Shown: positions 32,919 through 42,609, numbered from the stretch's first letter. The stretch: DNA of 64,000 bases from an uncultured Lachnospiraceae bacterium (GCA_900544685.1 UQWA01000009.1:31924-95923), one strand, 5' to 3'. The notes: generated by a model not told the origin, from the sequence alone. Made by a program: numbers and translations.

Positions 32919-35207
32919 ATGGTGAAATTATACGATGGCGGCGTCTATCTGGTAAATGGAACCGAGATTGTGGAAGATAACAGAGACGCACAGGCAGTGT
33001 TAACCAGTAAAACAGGACATGCAGCATCCAGGGAAGAGGCTGCAAAGAATACCATTGCGTACCGTATTTTACAGGCACACAATACCTCAGGCAACATGGA
33101 AAAGTTACAGATTAAGTTCGATAAGCTGACTTCCCATGATATAACTTTTGTAGGAATTATTCAGACAGCCAGAGCATCAGGACTGGAGAAATTTCCTGTT
33201 CCTTATGTGCTGACCAACTGTCACAACAGTCTCTGTGCTGTAGGCGGAACCATCAATGAAGATGACCATATGTTTGGTTTGACCTGCGCCAAGAAGTATG
33301 GCGGTGTCTATGTACCACCTCATCAGGCAGTCATCCATCAGTTTGCCAGAGAGATGCTGGCAGGCGGCGGAAAGATGATCCTGGGATCTGACTCTCATAC
33401 CCGTTATGGTGCACTGGGTACCATGGCAATGGGTGAGGGTGGACCGGAGCTGGTAAAACAGCTTCTGAATAAGACTTATGATATTAACATGCCGAAAGTA
33501 GTGGGTGTTTATCTGACCGGCAAGCCGGAAAAGGGTGTAGGTCCTCAGGACGTGGCGCTGGCTATTATCGGAGCCGTATTTGGAAATGGCTATGTAAATA
33601 ACAAGGTCATGGAATTCGTAGGACCTGGTGTGGAAAACTTAAGCGCAGACTTCCGTATTGGCATTGACGTTATGACAACAGAAACTACCTGTCTTTCCTC
33701 TATCTGGAAGACAGATGACCAGATCAAAGAATTTTATGAAATCCACGGCAGAAGCGGTGATTACGAAGAACTGAATCCGTGCGCTGTTACATACTATGAT
33801 GGTATGGTATATGTGGACCTGTCTCAGGTAAAACCGATGATTGCCATGCCATTCCATCCAAGCAATACTTACACGATTGAAGAACTCAATGCCAATCTGG
33901 ATGATATTCTTCTGGATGTGGAAAAACGCGCTAAGGTCAGTCTCGGTGGAGCCGTAGACTTTACTTTAAGAGATAAAGTACGCGACGGAAGAATGTATGT
34001 AGATCAGGGAATTATTGCAGGATGTGCCGGCGGTGGATTTGAAAATATCTGTGCGGCAGCAGATATACTGAAAGATGCCTACATCGGAGCAGATGAATTT
34101 ACATTAAGCATTTATCCGGCAAGTACTCCAATCTATATGGAACTGGCGAAAAACGGACGTCTGGCAGACCTGATTAAGACAGGTGCCATTGTGAAGACTG
34201 CATTCTGCGGACCATGTTTTGGTGCAGGCGATACACCTGCCAATAATGCATTTTCCATCCGTCATTCTACCAGAAACTTCCCGAACCGTGAGGGAAGCAA
34301 GCTGCAGAGCGGACAGATCGCTTCCGTAGCACTGATGGATGCACGTTCCATTGCAGCAACCGCAGCCAACAAGGGCTATCTGACAGCAGCAACGGATGTG
34401 GATGCACACTTTACCAATCCGAAGTATTTCTTTGACAGCAGTATTTATGCAAACCGTGTCTTTGACAGTAAAGGCGTAGCAGATCCGTCTGTAGAGATCA
34501 AGTTTGGCCCAAATATCAAGGACTGGCCAGAGATGCCGGCACTGACAAAACACCTGATGCTGAAGGTGGTTTCCGAGATCCATGATCCGGTAACTACAAC
34601 CGATGAACTGATTCCATCCGGTGAGACATCTTCTTACCGCTCTAATCCGCTGGGACTGGCTGAGTTCACCTTATCCAGAAAAGATCCAGCTTATGTGGGA
34701 CTGGCAAAAGAAGTACAGAAAGCAGAAAAAGCAAGAGAAGCCAATGAATGTATGGGAGAGGCACTTCCGGAACTTCGCCCGATTATGCATAAAGTAAAAG
34801 AACTGTATCCGGATGTATGTAAAGATACCGTAGGTGTGGGAAGCACCATCTTTGCAGTAAAACCAGGTGACGGATCCGCCCGCGAACAGGCAGCATCCTG
34901 CCAGAAAGTCCTGGGCGGCTGGGCGAACATAGCTAACAGCTACGCAACCAAGAGATACCGCTCCAACCTGATCAATTGGGGCATGCTTCCATTCCTGATC
35001 GAAGAAGGCGATCTGCCATTTACCAAAGGCGACTACATCTTCGTACCGGAGATCCGCAAGGCAATTGAAGAAAAAGCAACCGAGATCAAAGCTTACGTAG
35101 TAAGCGAGAGCGAAATGAAAGAATTTACTTTGAAAATGGGAGAACTGACAGATGATGAGAGAACCATCATACTGAAAGGATGCCTGATCAATTATTACAG
35201 AGGATAA
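32919..35207 (+). CDS. Aconitase-family hydratase (YbhJ-like)
   Basis: 762 residues with the aconitase/isopropylmalate isomerase architecture: SDSHTRYGALGTMAMGEGGPE (cited as the SDSHTR motif), the cluster Cys in TTETTCLSS, FCGPCFGAGDTP (two further Cys), and NRAFPNREG-like RNFPNREGSKL. A swivel domain lies at the C terminus. The three cysteines needed for a [4Fe-4S] cluster are present, so dehydration/hydration activity is expected. It differs enough from AcnA that it may use a substrate other than citrate. AGAGGAG precedes the start; a strong terminator follows. Confidence 0.85.
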   Translation: MVKLYDGGVYLVNGTEIVEDNRDAQAVLTSKTGHAASREEAAKNTIAYRILQAHNTSGNMEKLQIKFDKLTSHDITFVGIIQTARASGLEKFPVPYVLTNCHNSLCAVGGTINEDDHMFGLTCAKKYGGVYVPPHQAVIHQFAREMLAGGGKMILGSDSHTRYGALGTMAMGEGGPELVKQLLNKTYDINMPKVVGVYLTGKPEKGVGPQDVALAIIGAVFGNGYVNNKVMEFVGPGVENLSADFRIGIDVMTTETTCLSSIWKTDDQIKEFYEIHGRSGDYEELNPCAVTYYDGMVYVDLSQVKPMIAMPFHPSNTYTIEELNANLDDILLDVEKRAKVSLGGAVDFTLRDKVRDGRMYVDQGIIAGCAGGGFENICAAADILKDAYIGADEFTLSIYPASTPIYMELAKNGRLADLIKTGAIVKTAFCGPCFGAGDTPANNAFSIRHSTRNFPNREGSKLQSGQIASVALMDARSIAATAANKGYLTAATDVDAHFTNPKYFFDSSIYANRVFDSKGVADPSVEIKFGPNIKDWPEMPALTKHLMLKVVSEIHDPVTTTDELIPSGETSSYRSNPLGLAEFTLSRKDPAYVGLAKEVQKAEKAREANECMGEALPELRPIMHKVKELYPDVCKDTVGVGSTIFAVKPGDGSAREQAASCQKVLGGWANIANSYATKRYRSNLINWGMLPFLIEEGDLPFTKGDYIFVPEIRKAIEEKATEIKAYVVSESEMKEFTLKMGELTDDERTIILKGCLINYYRG

Positions 35208-35212
35208 AAAAT

Positions 35213-35276
35213 TTCCCCAGGGTAGTGGTTCCATATCAACAAGAAACCACTGCCTTGGGGAATTGTTTTTTATTGT
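35213..35276. terminator. Terminator of the hydratase gene, carrying the CAAGGCAGT repeat
   Basis: TTCCCCAGG..AGTGGTT pairs with AAACCACT..CTTGGGGAA, followed by TTGTTTTTT. On the minus strand it reads CAAGGCAGTGGTTTC, matching the repeats at 14406 and 46550. It also meets the end of the minus-strand gene at 35270. Confidence 0.88.
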
Positions 35277-36172
35277 TCTACTGCCTCGTATGCTTCTTTC
35301 AGTGACTGTGCCAGATTCATCATTGGCTGTGCTTCGCCCAGACCAATCTTGAAACGCAGGTTCAGTTTACGGTGCAGCTGTGTTTCCATATCTTTGGAGC
35401 GTTTCTGGCGGAATGCCTCTTCACTTTCGGATAGTGGCATGGAGTTGCTTGGAATCAGAATAAAAATACGATTTGCCAGTACCGGGCCAATGATTGCGGA
35501 AGGAAAGAATGCCTTAATAATGGTACGGAAATAGGCGATCTGCCCCTGAAGCTGAACAACGGAACCAATCGGATTGCACATAGTACCGTGAGCGGTAATC
35601 TGACTGAACTTCAGAGCCATGATCCATCCATATGGTGCATGGATGTCCAACAGGGAAGTATACAGAGACAGATTTTGATGAAGCTGTTCTGGGAAAAGCA
35701 ATTCACTGATAAAACCGTTTTCTATGACTGGGATAACGGTATCAAAGGATTCTTTATTTAATTGTTCCTGAATCTGATGCTTTTTGTGATAATCCAGTTC
35801 ACGAAAAGCATGGCTTAGACTGGAGATGACTTTTTCGCGCTTTAACGGTTTGGTAAGATAGTCACGGATTCCCATGTTGAAACCTTCCCGTTTATAGTCG
35901 GTTTTGCGGGAATAGGAAACCACAATGAAAAGACAGTCTCCGTAAAATGCATGAAGCCCACGAATAGAAAAAATACCATGCAGACCTGTCATCTGAATAT
36001 TCAGGAAAAGAATATCAGGATGATATTTCTGATAAATATCAGACAGCTGGCTGGAATTTTGCGCAATACGGATATCAATGTTTTCTTCCATTTCATGAAA
36101 ATGAGTGGTGATCATGATACGTAGGGCATCCAGGGCAACCCCCTCATCATCAGCAAGCATAATTTTGTACAT
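35270..36172 (-). CDS. Pseudo-response regulator: receiver with Asp-to-Asn change and no output domain
   Basis: 300 residues, a collinear but shortened paralogue of the YesN-type regulator at 37261-38856. Shared landmarks are the N-terminal MYK.x.LxDDEG acidic pair, YLTKPLKRE (receiver Lys) and VIPVIENGFI, YGWIM and IIGPV in the middle domain. It stops where the paralogue's AraC-type DNA-binding domain begins. The phospho-acceptor position is Asn58 (FLNIQM) instead of Asp (FMDIQM in the paralogue). It should neither be phosphorylated normally nor bind DNA. AAGGAG precedes the start, four bases after the XylF-like gene stop, so it is translated in the operon. A decoy or dimer partner for the full regulator is plausible. 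Confidence 0.85.
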   Translation of the reverse strand: MYKIMLADDEGVALDALRIMITTHFHEMEENIDIRIAQNSSQLSDIYQKYHPDILFLNIQMTGLHGIFSIRGLHAFYGDCLFIVVSYSRKTDYKREGFNMGIRDYLTKPLKREKVISSLSHAFRELDYHKKHQIQEQLNKESFDTVIPVIENGFISELLFPEQLHQNLSLYTSLLDIHAPYGWIMALKFSQITAHGTMCNPIGSVVQLQGQIAYFRTIIKAFFPSAIIGPVLANRIFILIPSNSMPLSESEEAFRQKRSKDMETQLHRKLNLRFKIGLGEAQPMMNLAQSLKEAYEAVEQ

Positions 36173-36176
36173 ATGG

Positions 36177-37244
36177 TTACTCCTTTGTGTCTACATTAAG
36201 ATATACTTCGTTTTTCAGATGAAAACGAGATGAAATTATTTCCTGATCCATATTTTCCCTGGTTACAGCAACCGGTTCCAGTTTCAGATAAGGAACATCG
36301 TAGGTACCGTCGTTAAATGTTTCCTCCAGATCCAGATCGGTACCTTCTGCCAGCATGACGGCGTACTGTGCGCTTTGCTTAGCCAGCTGGTCGATAGATT
36401 TGTAGACGGTCATATACTGATTCCCTTCTACAATACGCTGGCAGGCGTCAATATCTGCATCCTGTCCTACCAGACAGACATCATCCGCCATGCGGTGTTC
36501 AGACAGAGACTTGAAAGCCATAGCTGCCAGACCGTCATTGCCGCAGATGACGGCATCTACTTTTCCGATTGTCTCGATGCATTCATTCATCTGGTCATAG
36601 GCATATTCAGCTTTCCAGTTATCAGCATAATTTTCATAAACCAGTTCAATATTTGTGCCGGCAAGGGTTTCTTTAATACCTTTTTCCACCAGAACTACAT
36701 TATAATCGGCAGGGGATCCGTACAACGCAGCAATTTTGCCATTGGACGGAATTTGCGAAATAACATTTTCTGCCATAAGCTGACCGACCTCTTCATTATC
36801 GAAGGAGGCATAGAGATCTACATCAGAATTTTGGATGATACGATCGTAAGCGAGAACTTTAATACCTTTGCTGCGTGCCCGTTTAATGGCAGAGGCAAGA
36901 GCATCGTCTGTGCCGTCTACTGCTACAATTACCAGAACATCCATGCCTTTATCAATGAGATATTCGATCTGGGATGCCTGCTCATCGGCATCTCCATTGG
37001 CATTCTGTACATTGACTTCTGCGCCCAGTTCAGATGCAGTGGAGACGAAAATGTCCCGGTCACGGATCCAGCGTTCCAATACAAAGGTATCAAAAGACAT
37101 TCCGATCTGAAGAGGTGTATTCTGGTCGGACTTCTCAGACTGTGTCTCTTCTTTGACAGGAGAACAGCCGGCGGTGCTGACTGCTATGGCAGCAATCGTG
37201 GTGTATAACATATATTTTTTTACGACAGATGATAAATGATTCAT
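36177..37244 (-). CDS. XylF-like sugar-binding lipoprotein in a sensor operon
   Basis: 355 residues from ATG 37244, preferred over GTG 37274 because AGAGGA precedes it. A lipoprotein signal is clear (IAAIAVSTAG-Cys). The mature part resembles E. coli XylF: LERWIRDRDIFV, NANGDADEQASQIE, IKVLAYDRII, YASFDNEEVGQLMAE, GQDADIDAC and MTVYKSID. It lies in an operon with a LytS/YesM kinase and YesN regulator rather than with a transporter. That arrangement matches the xylose-sensing XylFII-LytS-YesN system of Clostridium beijerinckii, so its likely role is xylose sensing at the outer face of the membrane. Ligand identity is inferred. Confidence 0.85.
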   Translation of the reverse strand: MNHLSSVVKKYMLYTTIAAIAVSTAGCSPVKEETQSEKSDQNTPLQIGMSFDTFVLERWIRDRDIFVSTASELGAEVNVQNANGDADEQASQIEYLIDKGMDVLVIVAVDGTDDALASAIKRARSKGIKVLAYDRIIQNSDVDLYASFDNEEVGQLMAENVISQIPSNGKIAALYGSPADYNVVLVEKGIKETLAGTNIELVYENYADNWKAEYAYDQMNECIETIGKVDAVICGNDGLAAMAFKSLSEHRMADDVCLVGQDADIDACQRIVEGNQYMTVYKSIDQLAKQSAQYAVMLAEGTDLDLEETFNDGTYDVPYLKLEPVAVTRENMDQEIISSRFHLKNEVYLNVDTKE

Positions 37245-37260
37245 GTAATCAATCCTCTTT

Positions 37261-38856
37261 TCAGATACGGTCACGGTACTCAGTCGGGGTCTTTCCGGTT
37301 ACTTTCTTGAAAATACGGCTGAAATAATTCGGATCACTGTAGCCTACCGCCATACAGACTTCTTTGATGCTGGCAGATGGAGAAGCCAGCATTTCTTTTG
37401 CTTTTTCCACGCGCAGACTGGTCAGGTATTCAACAAAGGTCTGATCGGTTTCTTCTTTAAAAAGCTTACTGAAGTAGTATGGACTGATGTCTACATACCT
37501 GGAAACTTCTTCCAGAGACAGTTCTTTGGAAAAGTTCTGGATAATATATTGTTGTGCTTTTCCGACAATGGTGGTTTCTTTTTGCTCTTTCACATCGTTA
37601 ATATTGCGGCAGGCTTCGGTCATTTTGCTGACAAACCAGCGGCGCTGTTCTTCCGGTGTCTGACAGGCAAGTACGTTGTCCAGATAATCCTTTCGGTATA
37701 GGAAACCGTATGGAATACCACCTTTCAGGAATACCTCTTTTTCGGCTGTCATGACAAATTCCAGAATCTTAATACGGATACACTGCACATAGTCTGGATA
37801 ATTTTCGATCATCCAGTCAAAAAACTGGTTGGAGGCACGGATGACATTTTCTGTCTCACCACGGATCAGGCAGGAGAACAGATATCGTTCCAGGTCATCC
37901 GGATAGTCCCGTTCATATTCCAGTTCCATTTTAATATCACGTAGATGAACGACGCTGCTTTTGTCAATACGAAGAGACTTCTTGGATTCTTCGTAGGACT
38001 TGCTTTGTTCGGTAATGCTCCAGATATTTCCGATACCGGCACGAAAATGCATATCTATCTGTTTGCGCAGTTTGCGGATCATATTGCGAGTGTTTTCTAT
38101 GATGGCAATACGTTCTTCATATGGGAGATCCTGGGATTCGTGAGGGATGAAGATTGCCACAGTACCAGCCATAACTGGGCCAATGATGCAGGTTGGCAAA
38201 AATTCTTTGATAATTTCCCGGAAAGCCAGCTGATGATTCTGGAGTTTGACTGTAGTTCCCACCGGGTTTTCCAGATCCCCGTTTTCTCCGTCTTCTCCGA
38301 ATTCCAGGACCATGATCCATCCATAATCGGAATGAATATTTAACAGATCTCGGTAACGGCTTAAGGAAGGGGCTGGATTGTCCTGAAATAGAATCAGGTT
38401 AATAAATCCATTCTCAATAATTGGAACAACGGCTTCCAGTTTTTCACGGATCAGCAGATTTTGGCTGCGGCTGGAGCGTTCCTGGTCAATGACCGCCATA
38501 GCTTTTTCAAGAGCAGCTACGATCTTATCCCGGTTGGCCGGTTTAGTCAGGTATTCAATAACACCAAGATTAATTGCTTCCTGTGCAAAAGTGAATTTGT
38601 CATAGGCTGACATAATAATAAACTGACATTTTTTATTAAAAGTCCGAATTTCCCGGATGGCATCAATACCTTTAATACCAGGCATCTGAATATCCATGAA
38701 TGCGATATCCGGTACGAATTCCTGGGCAATCTCGATGGCCTGTCTGCCGGTCTTGGCAGTACGAATATCACAGGATTCGCCAAAGTTCTTGTTGATAATA
38801 AATCTCAGGGAGTCGAGAACAATTCCCTCATCGTCTACCAGTAAAACTTTATACAT
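37261..38856 (-). CDS. YesN-type response regulator with AraC DNA-binding domain
   Basis: 531 residues from ATG 38856, which has GAGGAGG upstream and overlaps the kinase stop by eight bases. The receiver (about 1-120) has the DDE acidic pocket, the phospho-acceptor Asp55 in FMDIQMPG, and YLTKPANRD. A middle domain of about 250 residues follows. The C-terminal AraC/XylS domain (about 430-531) shows ISPYYFSKLFKEETDQTF and IKEVCMAVGYSDPNYFSRIF. It would activate sugar genes when phosphorylated by the neighbouring kinase; the ChvE-type transporter genes at 49435 are likely targets. Confidence 0.92.
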   Translation of the reverse strand: MYKVLLVDDEGIVLDSLRFIINKNFGESCDIRTAKTGRQAIEIAQEFVPDIAFMDIQMPGIKGIDAIREIRTFNKKCQFIIMSAYDKFTFAQEAINLGVIEYLTKPANRDKIVAALEKAMAVIDQERSSRSQNLLIREKLEAVVPIIENGFINLILFQDNPAPSLSRYRDLLNIHSDYGWIMVLEFGEDGENGDLENPVGTTVKLQNHQLAFREIIKEFLPTCIIGPVMAGTVAIFIPHESQDLPYEERIAIIENTRNMIRKLRKQIDMHFRAGIGNIWSITEQSKSYEESKKSLRIDKSSVVHLRDIKMELEYERDYPDDLERYLFSCLIRGETENVIRASNQFFDWMIENYPDYVQCIRIKILEFVMTAEKEVFLKGGIPYGFLYRKDYLDNVLACQTPEEQRRWFVSKMTEACRNINDVKEQKETTIVGKAQQYIIQNFSKELSLEEVSRYVDISPYYFSKLFKEETDQTFVEYLTSLRVEKAKEMLASPSASIKEVCMAVGYSDPNYFSRIFKKVTGKTPTEYRDRI

Positions 38857-40348
38857 AGAGTTCCTCCTCAGCCGGGATACGGATAGTGACAAGCGTACCC
38901 TTATTTTCTCCTTCACTGTCTATGGAGAAGAGATTTTCTTTATTATAATACAGATTCAGTCGTTTCTGTACATTTCCCAGACCGACACCATTCGAATTTT
39001 TATCAGAAGGGGTATGGACGGCCTTTCCATTTCGGATATCAGACAGACGTTCTGGGGAAATACCGATGCCATTGTCTTTGATGAGGATTAGTATTTCATT
39101 GTCTTCCCGCAGGACTTTCAGCAAGATTTTTCCCTCCCAGGAAATATTGCGGATACCATAACTGATAGCATTTTCTACGACAGGCTGGATAATCATGCAG
39201 GGAACCCGGACGCCGGTGATGTCGCAGTTGATGGATTTTTCATAATGAATATCACCGGAAAAACGGACATTCATAATAGAAACATAATTATCTACCAGTT
39301 CAATCTCTTCTTTTAGATCCACATCTGTGTTCAGAGACTTCATACTGTAACGAAAAAAGTCAGCCATATTCTGAATAAAGGAATAGGTCTTTTCGGCATC
39401 CTCCATCATAGCCATCTGCGCACCGGCATTCAGGGAATTAAACAGAAAATGTGGGTTAATCTGTGCTTGATAATAGCGAAGCTGAGCTTCTTTTAAATGG
39501 GTTTCCATCAGAAGTTCTCTTTCTTGTGCCTCTTTTTCTGCTTTCATGCTGCTTCTGACTTTTTCAATATATTCCTGAATGCTGACAACCATTTTACTGA
39601 AAGCGCGGGTTACCACGCCCAGTTCATCATCTGAGACAACCGGCGGCAATTCCACATCAAAGTTACCGGCAGCCACCTGATTGGAAGCAGAGGCCAGAAC
39701 CAGAAGAGGTCTTGTAATCTGATTGACCATAACAATGACCAGAAAGATATTGAACAATGCCATAGCAATGGTGACCAGGGTATTCATCCGCTCAATCAGC
39801 CGCAGGGATACTTCCAGAGACTGGTAGTTGATGGAATTGGTCAGAAACTGCTGGTTATTCAGACTGTATATGTAGGAAGTCAGAAAATTAAAATATTCGG
39901 TGGCTTCGTTGTAGGCTGTACGGTATTTGCCAGTGTTGCGTGCACGTTTGGCTTCAATGGCTACATCGGCAATATCCAGATAGCTCTGGGAAATATTGTA
40001 GATATTTTTTTCCATGGAACCTGCAGTGGAGTCGGTGGTCTGATTGTTCAGGTCAGACAGGAGATTGCGGTACTGCTGTTCATAATAATAGTAGTTATTT
40101 AAAGAATCTGTGCTCTTAATCTCCAGATATTCCAGAATATTATCATGAAGGCTGTTTAGAGTCTTTGTCATGGTATTTAAGTTATTGTTGCTGGTGTAGA
40201 TCGTATTGATCTGTTCCAGGGAACGGTTAATATTGGTATTCAGATACAGAGACATCGCCAGAGATAACAGGGAAGTCAGAAGAAAAATGAAAATCAGCCG
40301 TAATGGAAACGGTACATGGGAAAAGGAACTTACCTGTTTTTTTGACAT
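38849..40348 (-). CDS. LytS/YesM-type membrane sensor histidine kinase
   Basis: 499 residues. Membrane helices at about 17-38 and 195-220 enclose an extracellular helical domain of about 150 residues, then a HAMP linker (PLLVLASASNQVAAGNFDVELP region). The His_kinase motif YYQAQINPHFLFNSLNAG carries the phosphorylated His. The HATPase domain has VVENAISYGI, DNGIGI and GVGLGNVQKRL. The start shares one base with the stop of the upstream sugar-binding gene and its end overlaps the regulator start, so all are translationally coupled. Confidence 0.92.
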   Translation of the reverse strand: MSKKQVSSFSHVPFPLRLIFIFLLTSLLSLAMSLYLNTNINRSLEQINTIYTSNNNLNTMTKTLNSLHDNILEYLEIKSTDSLNNYYYYEQQYRNLLSDLNNQTTDSTAGSMEKNIYNISQSYLDIADVAIEAKRARNTGKYRTAYNEATEYFNFLTSYIYSLNNQQFLTNSINYQSLEVSLRLIERMNTLVTIAMALFNIFLVIVMVNQITRPLLVLASASNQVAAGNFDVELPPVVSDDELGVVTRAFSKMVVSIQEYIEKVRSSMKAEKEAQERELLMETHLKEAQLRYYQAQINPHFLFNSLNAGAQMAMMEDAEKTYSFIQNMADFFRYSMKSLNTDVDLKEEIELVDNYVSIMNVRFSGDIHYEKSINCDITGVRVPCMIIQPVVENAISYGIRNISWEGKILLKVLREDNEILILIKDNGIGISPERLSDIRNGKAVHTPSDKNSNGVGLGNVQKRLNLYYNKENLFSIDSEGENKGTLVTIRIPAEEELYV

Positions 40349-41400
40349 TATTCAGCCTCCTTTCCGGTTTCTGATTCAGCTTCTTCCTGTCTGGCATTTA
40401 ACAGACGAAGGGCATCTTCCTGCTCCAGAGTGTGCACATCCACCTGGGAATAGTCACTGGTGTGGCCATATTCCAGGTATTCGGCAAGGTTATCAACAGC
40501 ACGTTTTCCCATCTGGGCAGCATCAATGACGATATTGGCACTGATAACACCGCTGGAGAGATATTCCAGGACAGAGTCGTTCTGATAAGAACCAATGATC
40601 TTGAAGTCTCCCACATAGTTCATATCTACTACAATCTGGCTGATAGACTGAGTCTGCTGCAAAGTGGTGCAGATCACAATATCTGTCTCATCCAGATGAT
40701 TTTTCAGATATTCTCTGATGGATTCTTCCACTTCAAAAGTATTGGAATTGTTTAATTTCATGGTATCCAGTTTCATATCTCTGTGCTGTTCTTCCAGAGC
40801 CTTACCAATACCAGAAACCAGAAGACGGCTTTCGGCATCATCTTCCTGAGAATCCAGAATGATCATGACGTTGGAGTCATTGGCATCGGCATACTTCAGG
40901 GCAAGTGCCCCATAATCGTAACCAATGGTAACGTTATTGACACCGGTGTAGCTGTAACGTTCACTGTTCATGTTATCCCGGTAAATAGTACTGACGGCAA
41001 TTCCGGCATCCATGGCTTTGTTCATAAGCTGGGTGGTGGAATAGTCATCGTTTGCTTCCATAATTATGGCATCTACTCTGGCAGCAGTGGCCATCTTCAA
41101 CAGTTCATTGGTTGTATAGGAGAGATCCAGATTCTTTCCAAAATCCTCCACGTAAATATTTTCCGGAATGCCTTCTTCTCTGGCAGCTTCAAAAGTTGAG
41201 TCCCAGAAAGCAGTCACGGAGTTGGTGATAAAGGCGCAGTGATACTTGTATCCGGAGGCTTCTGTAGTCTGTGTATACTGTTTCTGAAGGGAAGAGATAG
41301 CATAGTATTCTCTTACAATATACAGAACCAGACAGACAAGTGAGATCAGAACCAGTCCGGCAATAACCGTGAGATAATTTGTTTTTTTCTTCTTTTCCAT
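40348..41400 (-). CDS. Membrane-anchored sugar-binding protein (Peripla_BP_4 type), probable kinase co-sensor
   Basis: 350 residues. A basic N terminus (MEKKKKTNY) and one uncleaved-looking helix (LTVIAGLVLISLVCLVLYIV) anchor an extracytoplasmic type I periplasmic-binding fold: YHCAFITNSVTAFWDS, VDAIIMEANDD, AMDAGIAVSTIYRDN, ALALKYADANDSNVMIILDS. It has no lipobox. It shares one base with the kinase gene start. It is much more divergent from XylF than the second binding protein of this operon, so the two probably detect different ligands, or one modulates the other. Confidence 0.8.
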   Translation of the reverse strand: MEKKKKTNYLTVIAGLVLISLVCLVLYIVREYYAISSLQKQYTQTTEASGYKYHCAFITNSVTAFWDSTFEAAREEGIPENIYVEDFGKNLDLSYTTNELLKMATAARVDAIIMEANDDYSTTQLMNKAMDAGIAVSTIYRDNMNSERYSYTGVNNVTIGYDYGALALKYADANDSNVMIILDSQEDDAESRLLVSGIGKALEEQHRDMKLDTMKLNNSNTFEVEESIREYLKNHLDETDIVICTTLQQTQSISQIVVDMNYVGDFKIIGSYQNDSVLEYLSSGVISANIVIDAAQMGKRAVDNLAEYLEYGHTSDYSQVDVHTLEQEDALRLLNARQEEAESETGKEAE

Positions 41401-41417
41401 AGATAAAGTCCTTCTGG

Positions 41418-42563
41418 TCAGATCTGATTCGGGTAAAGAAACTGGTGCTGGATCAGATACACGCCACCCAGAAGTGTAGCGGAATCCTGCAGCGTGGATG
41501 GAATCAGATGACAGTATTGTTTCATGGTATTGTGAAGAGCATTGGTGATATCTTCACAAATAGTGGGGCGGCACCGGTGCAGAACACTGTTCAGAATAAT
41601 AATATCAGGATTAAAGGTGTTCAGCAAATTGTTAATGCCAATGGACATATAAGTAATAAAGTTCTCCACCAGACGTCGGGCATCCGGATCGCCCTGGCGG
41701 TAAAGATCTTCAAAAATATCTGCATGAATAGGCATATGCTTTAATTCAGACAGTTCCGCAAACAGGGCACGTTCAGAAGCGTACTGTTCCAGACAGCCGT
41801 GATTGCCACAGGGACATGGACGGCCGTTGATCTGGATAATGGAATGACCGAATTCTCCGGCATAGCCATTTTTCCCCTTGACCAGCTGGTTTTTCATAAT
41901 GATACCTACGCCGATGCCGGAATGGACGCTGATGTACAGCATCTCGTTGGTCTGATGGCAGAAGAACCATTCACCAAGAACGGAAAGGTTCGCTTCATTT
42001 TCCATCATGACCGGTACATGAAAAGCTTCTGACAGTGGTGTGACCAGATCCAGATCCGCATAAGAAGAATATGGAAGGAAAATGATCTGGTTATGATGGA
42101 CCACACCGTGAATGCCGAGAGCAATCCCCAGAAGACCATAACGGCTCTCAGGAAGTGTATCAATGGCAGTCTGTATCGCAGTAATCAGTGTTGGTATAAG
42201 ATCAGCAGAGTCTGATGGGGAGGGATACTGGTAGATGTGGCAGTTTCCACCCAGCAGATTGGCTGTCATCAGAGTGATCGTTTCAGACGCCAGATCCAGG
42301 GAAATGATAGATCCGCAGGTTGGATCCAGCCTCAGAAGGATCGGTTTCCTTCCTTTTTTTGTGTCATCACTGCCGATTTCTTCAATCAGTCCACGGTCCA
42401 GCAGTACCTGTACAATGGCAGAGACGGTGGCCTTGGTCAGTCCCAGGCGGCTGGCTATGGCGGCTCTGGATATGGATCCGTGTTCCAGAATGGTACGGAT
42501 GACGGATTGTGTATTAATATCTCGAATAAGTTCCGGATTTCCGGTTAAAATTGTTTTCGCCAT
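41418..42563 (-). CDS. xylR: ROK-family repressor, XylR-like
   Basis: 381 residues from ATG 42563; a TTG at 42572 is in frame but too close to the AGAGGA site. The N-terminal MarR-like helix-turn-helix (SRAAIASRLGLTKATVSAIV) is followed by a sugar-kinase-like ROK domain with IALGIHGVV, ENEANLSVLGEW, GYAGEFGHS and the zinc motif CPCGNHGCLEQY. XylR proteins repress xylose genes and release DNA on binding xylose. A 29-bp palindrome of the XylR type lies in its own promoter, indicating autoregulation and control of the divergent operon. Confidence 0.88.
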   Translation of the reverse strand: MAKTILTGNPELIRDINTQSVIRTILEHGSISRAAIASRLGLTKATVSAIVQVLLDRGLIEEIGSDDTKKGRKPILLRLDPTCGSIISLDLASETITLMTANLLGGNCHIYQYPSPSDSADLIPTLITAIQTAIDTLPESRYGLLGIALGIHGVVHHNQIIFLPYSSYADLDLVTPLSEAFHVPVMMENEANLSVLGEWFFCHQTNEMLYISVHSGIGVGIIMKNQLVKGKNGYAGEFGHSIIQINGRPCPCGNHGCLEQYASERALFAELSELKHMPIHADIFEDLYRQGDPDARRLVENFITYMSIGINNLLNTFNPDIIILNSVLHRCRPTICEDITNALHNTMKQYCHLIPSTLQDSATLLGGVYLIQHQFLYPNQI

Positions 42564-42609
42564 AATTATCAAAATCCTCTTGCAAAATTGATTGATTAGA
42601 GTTATTATT

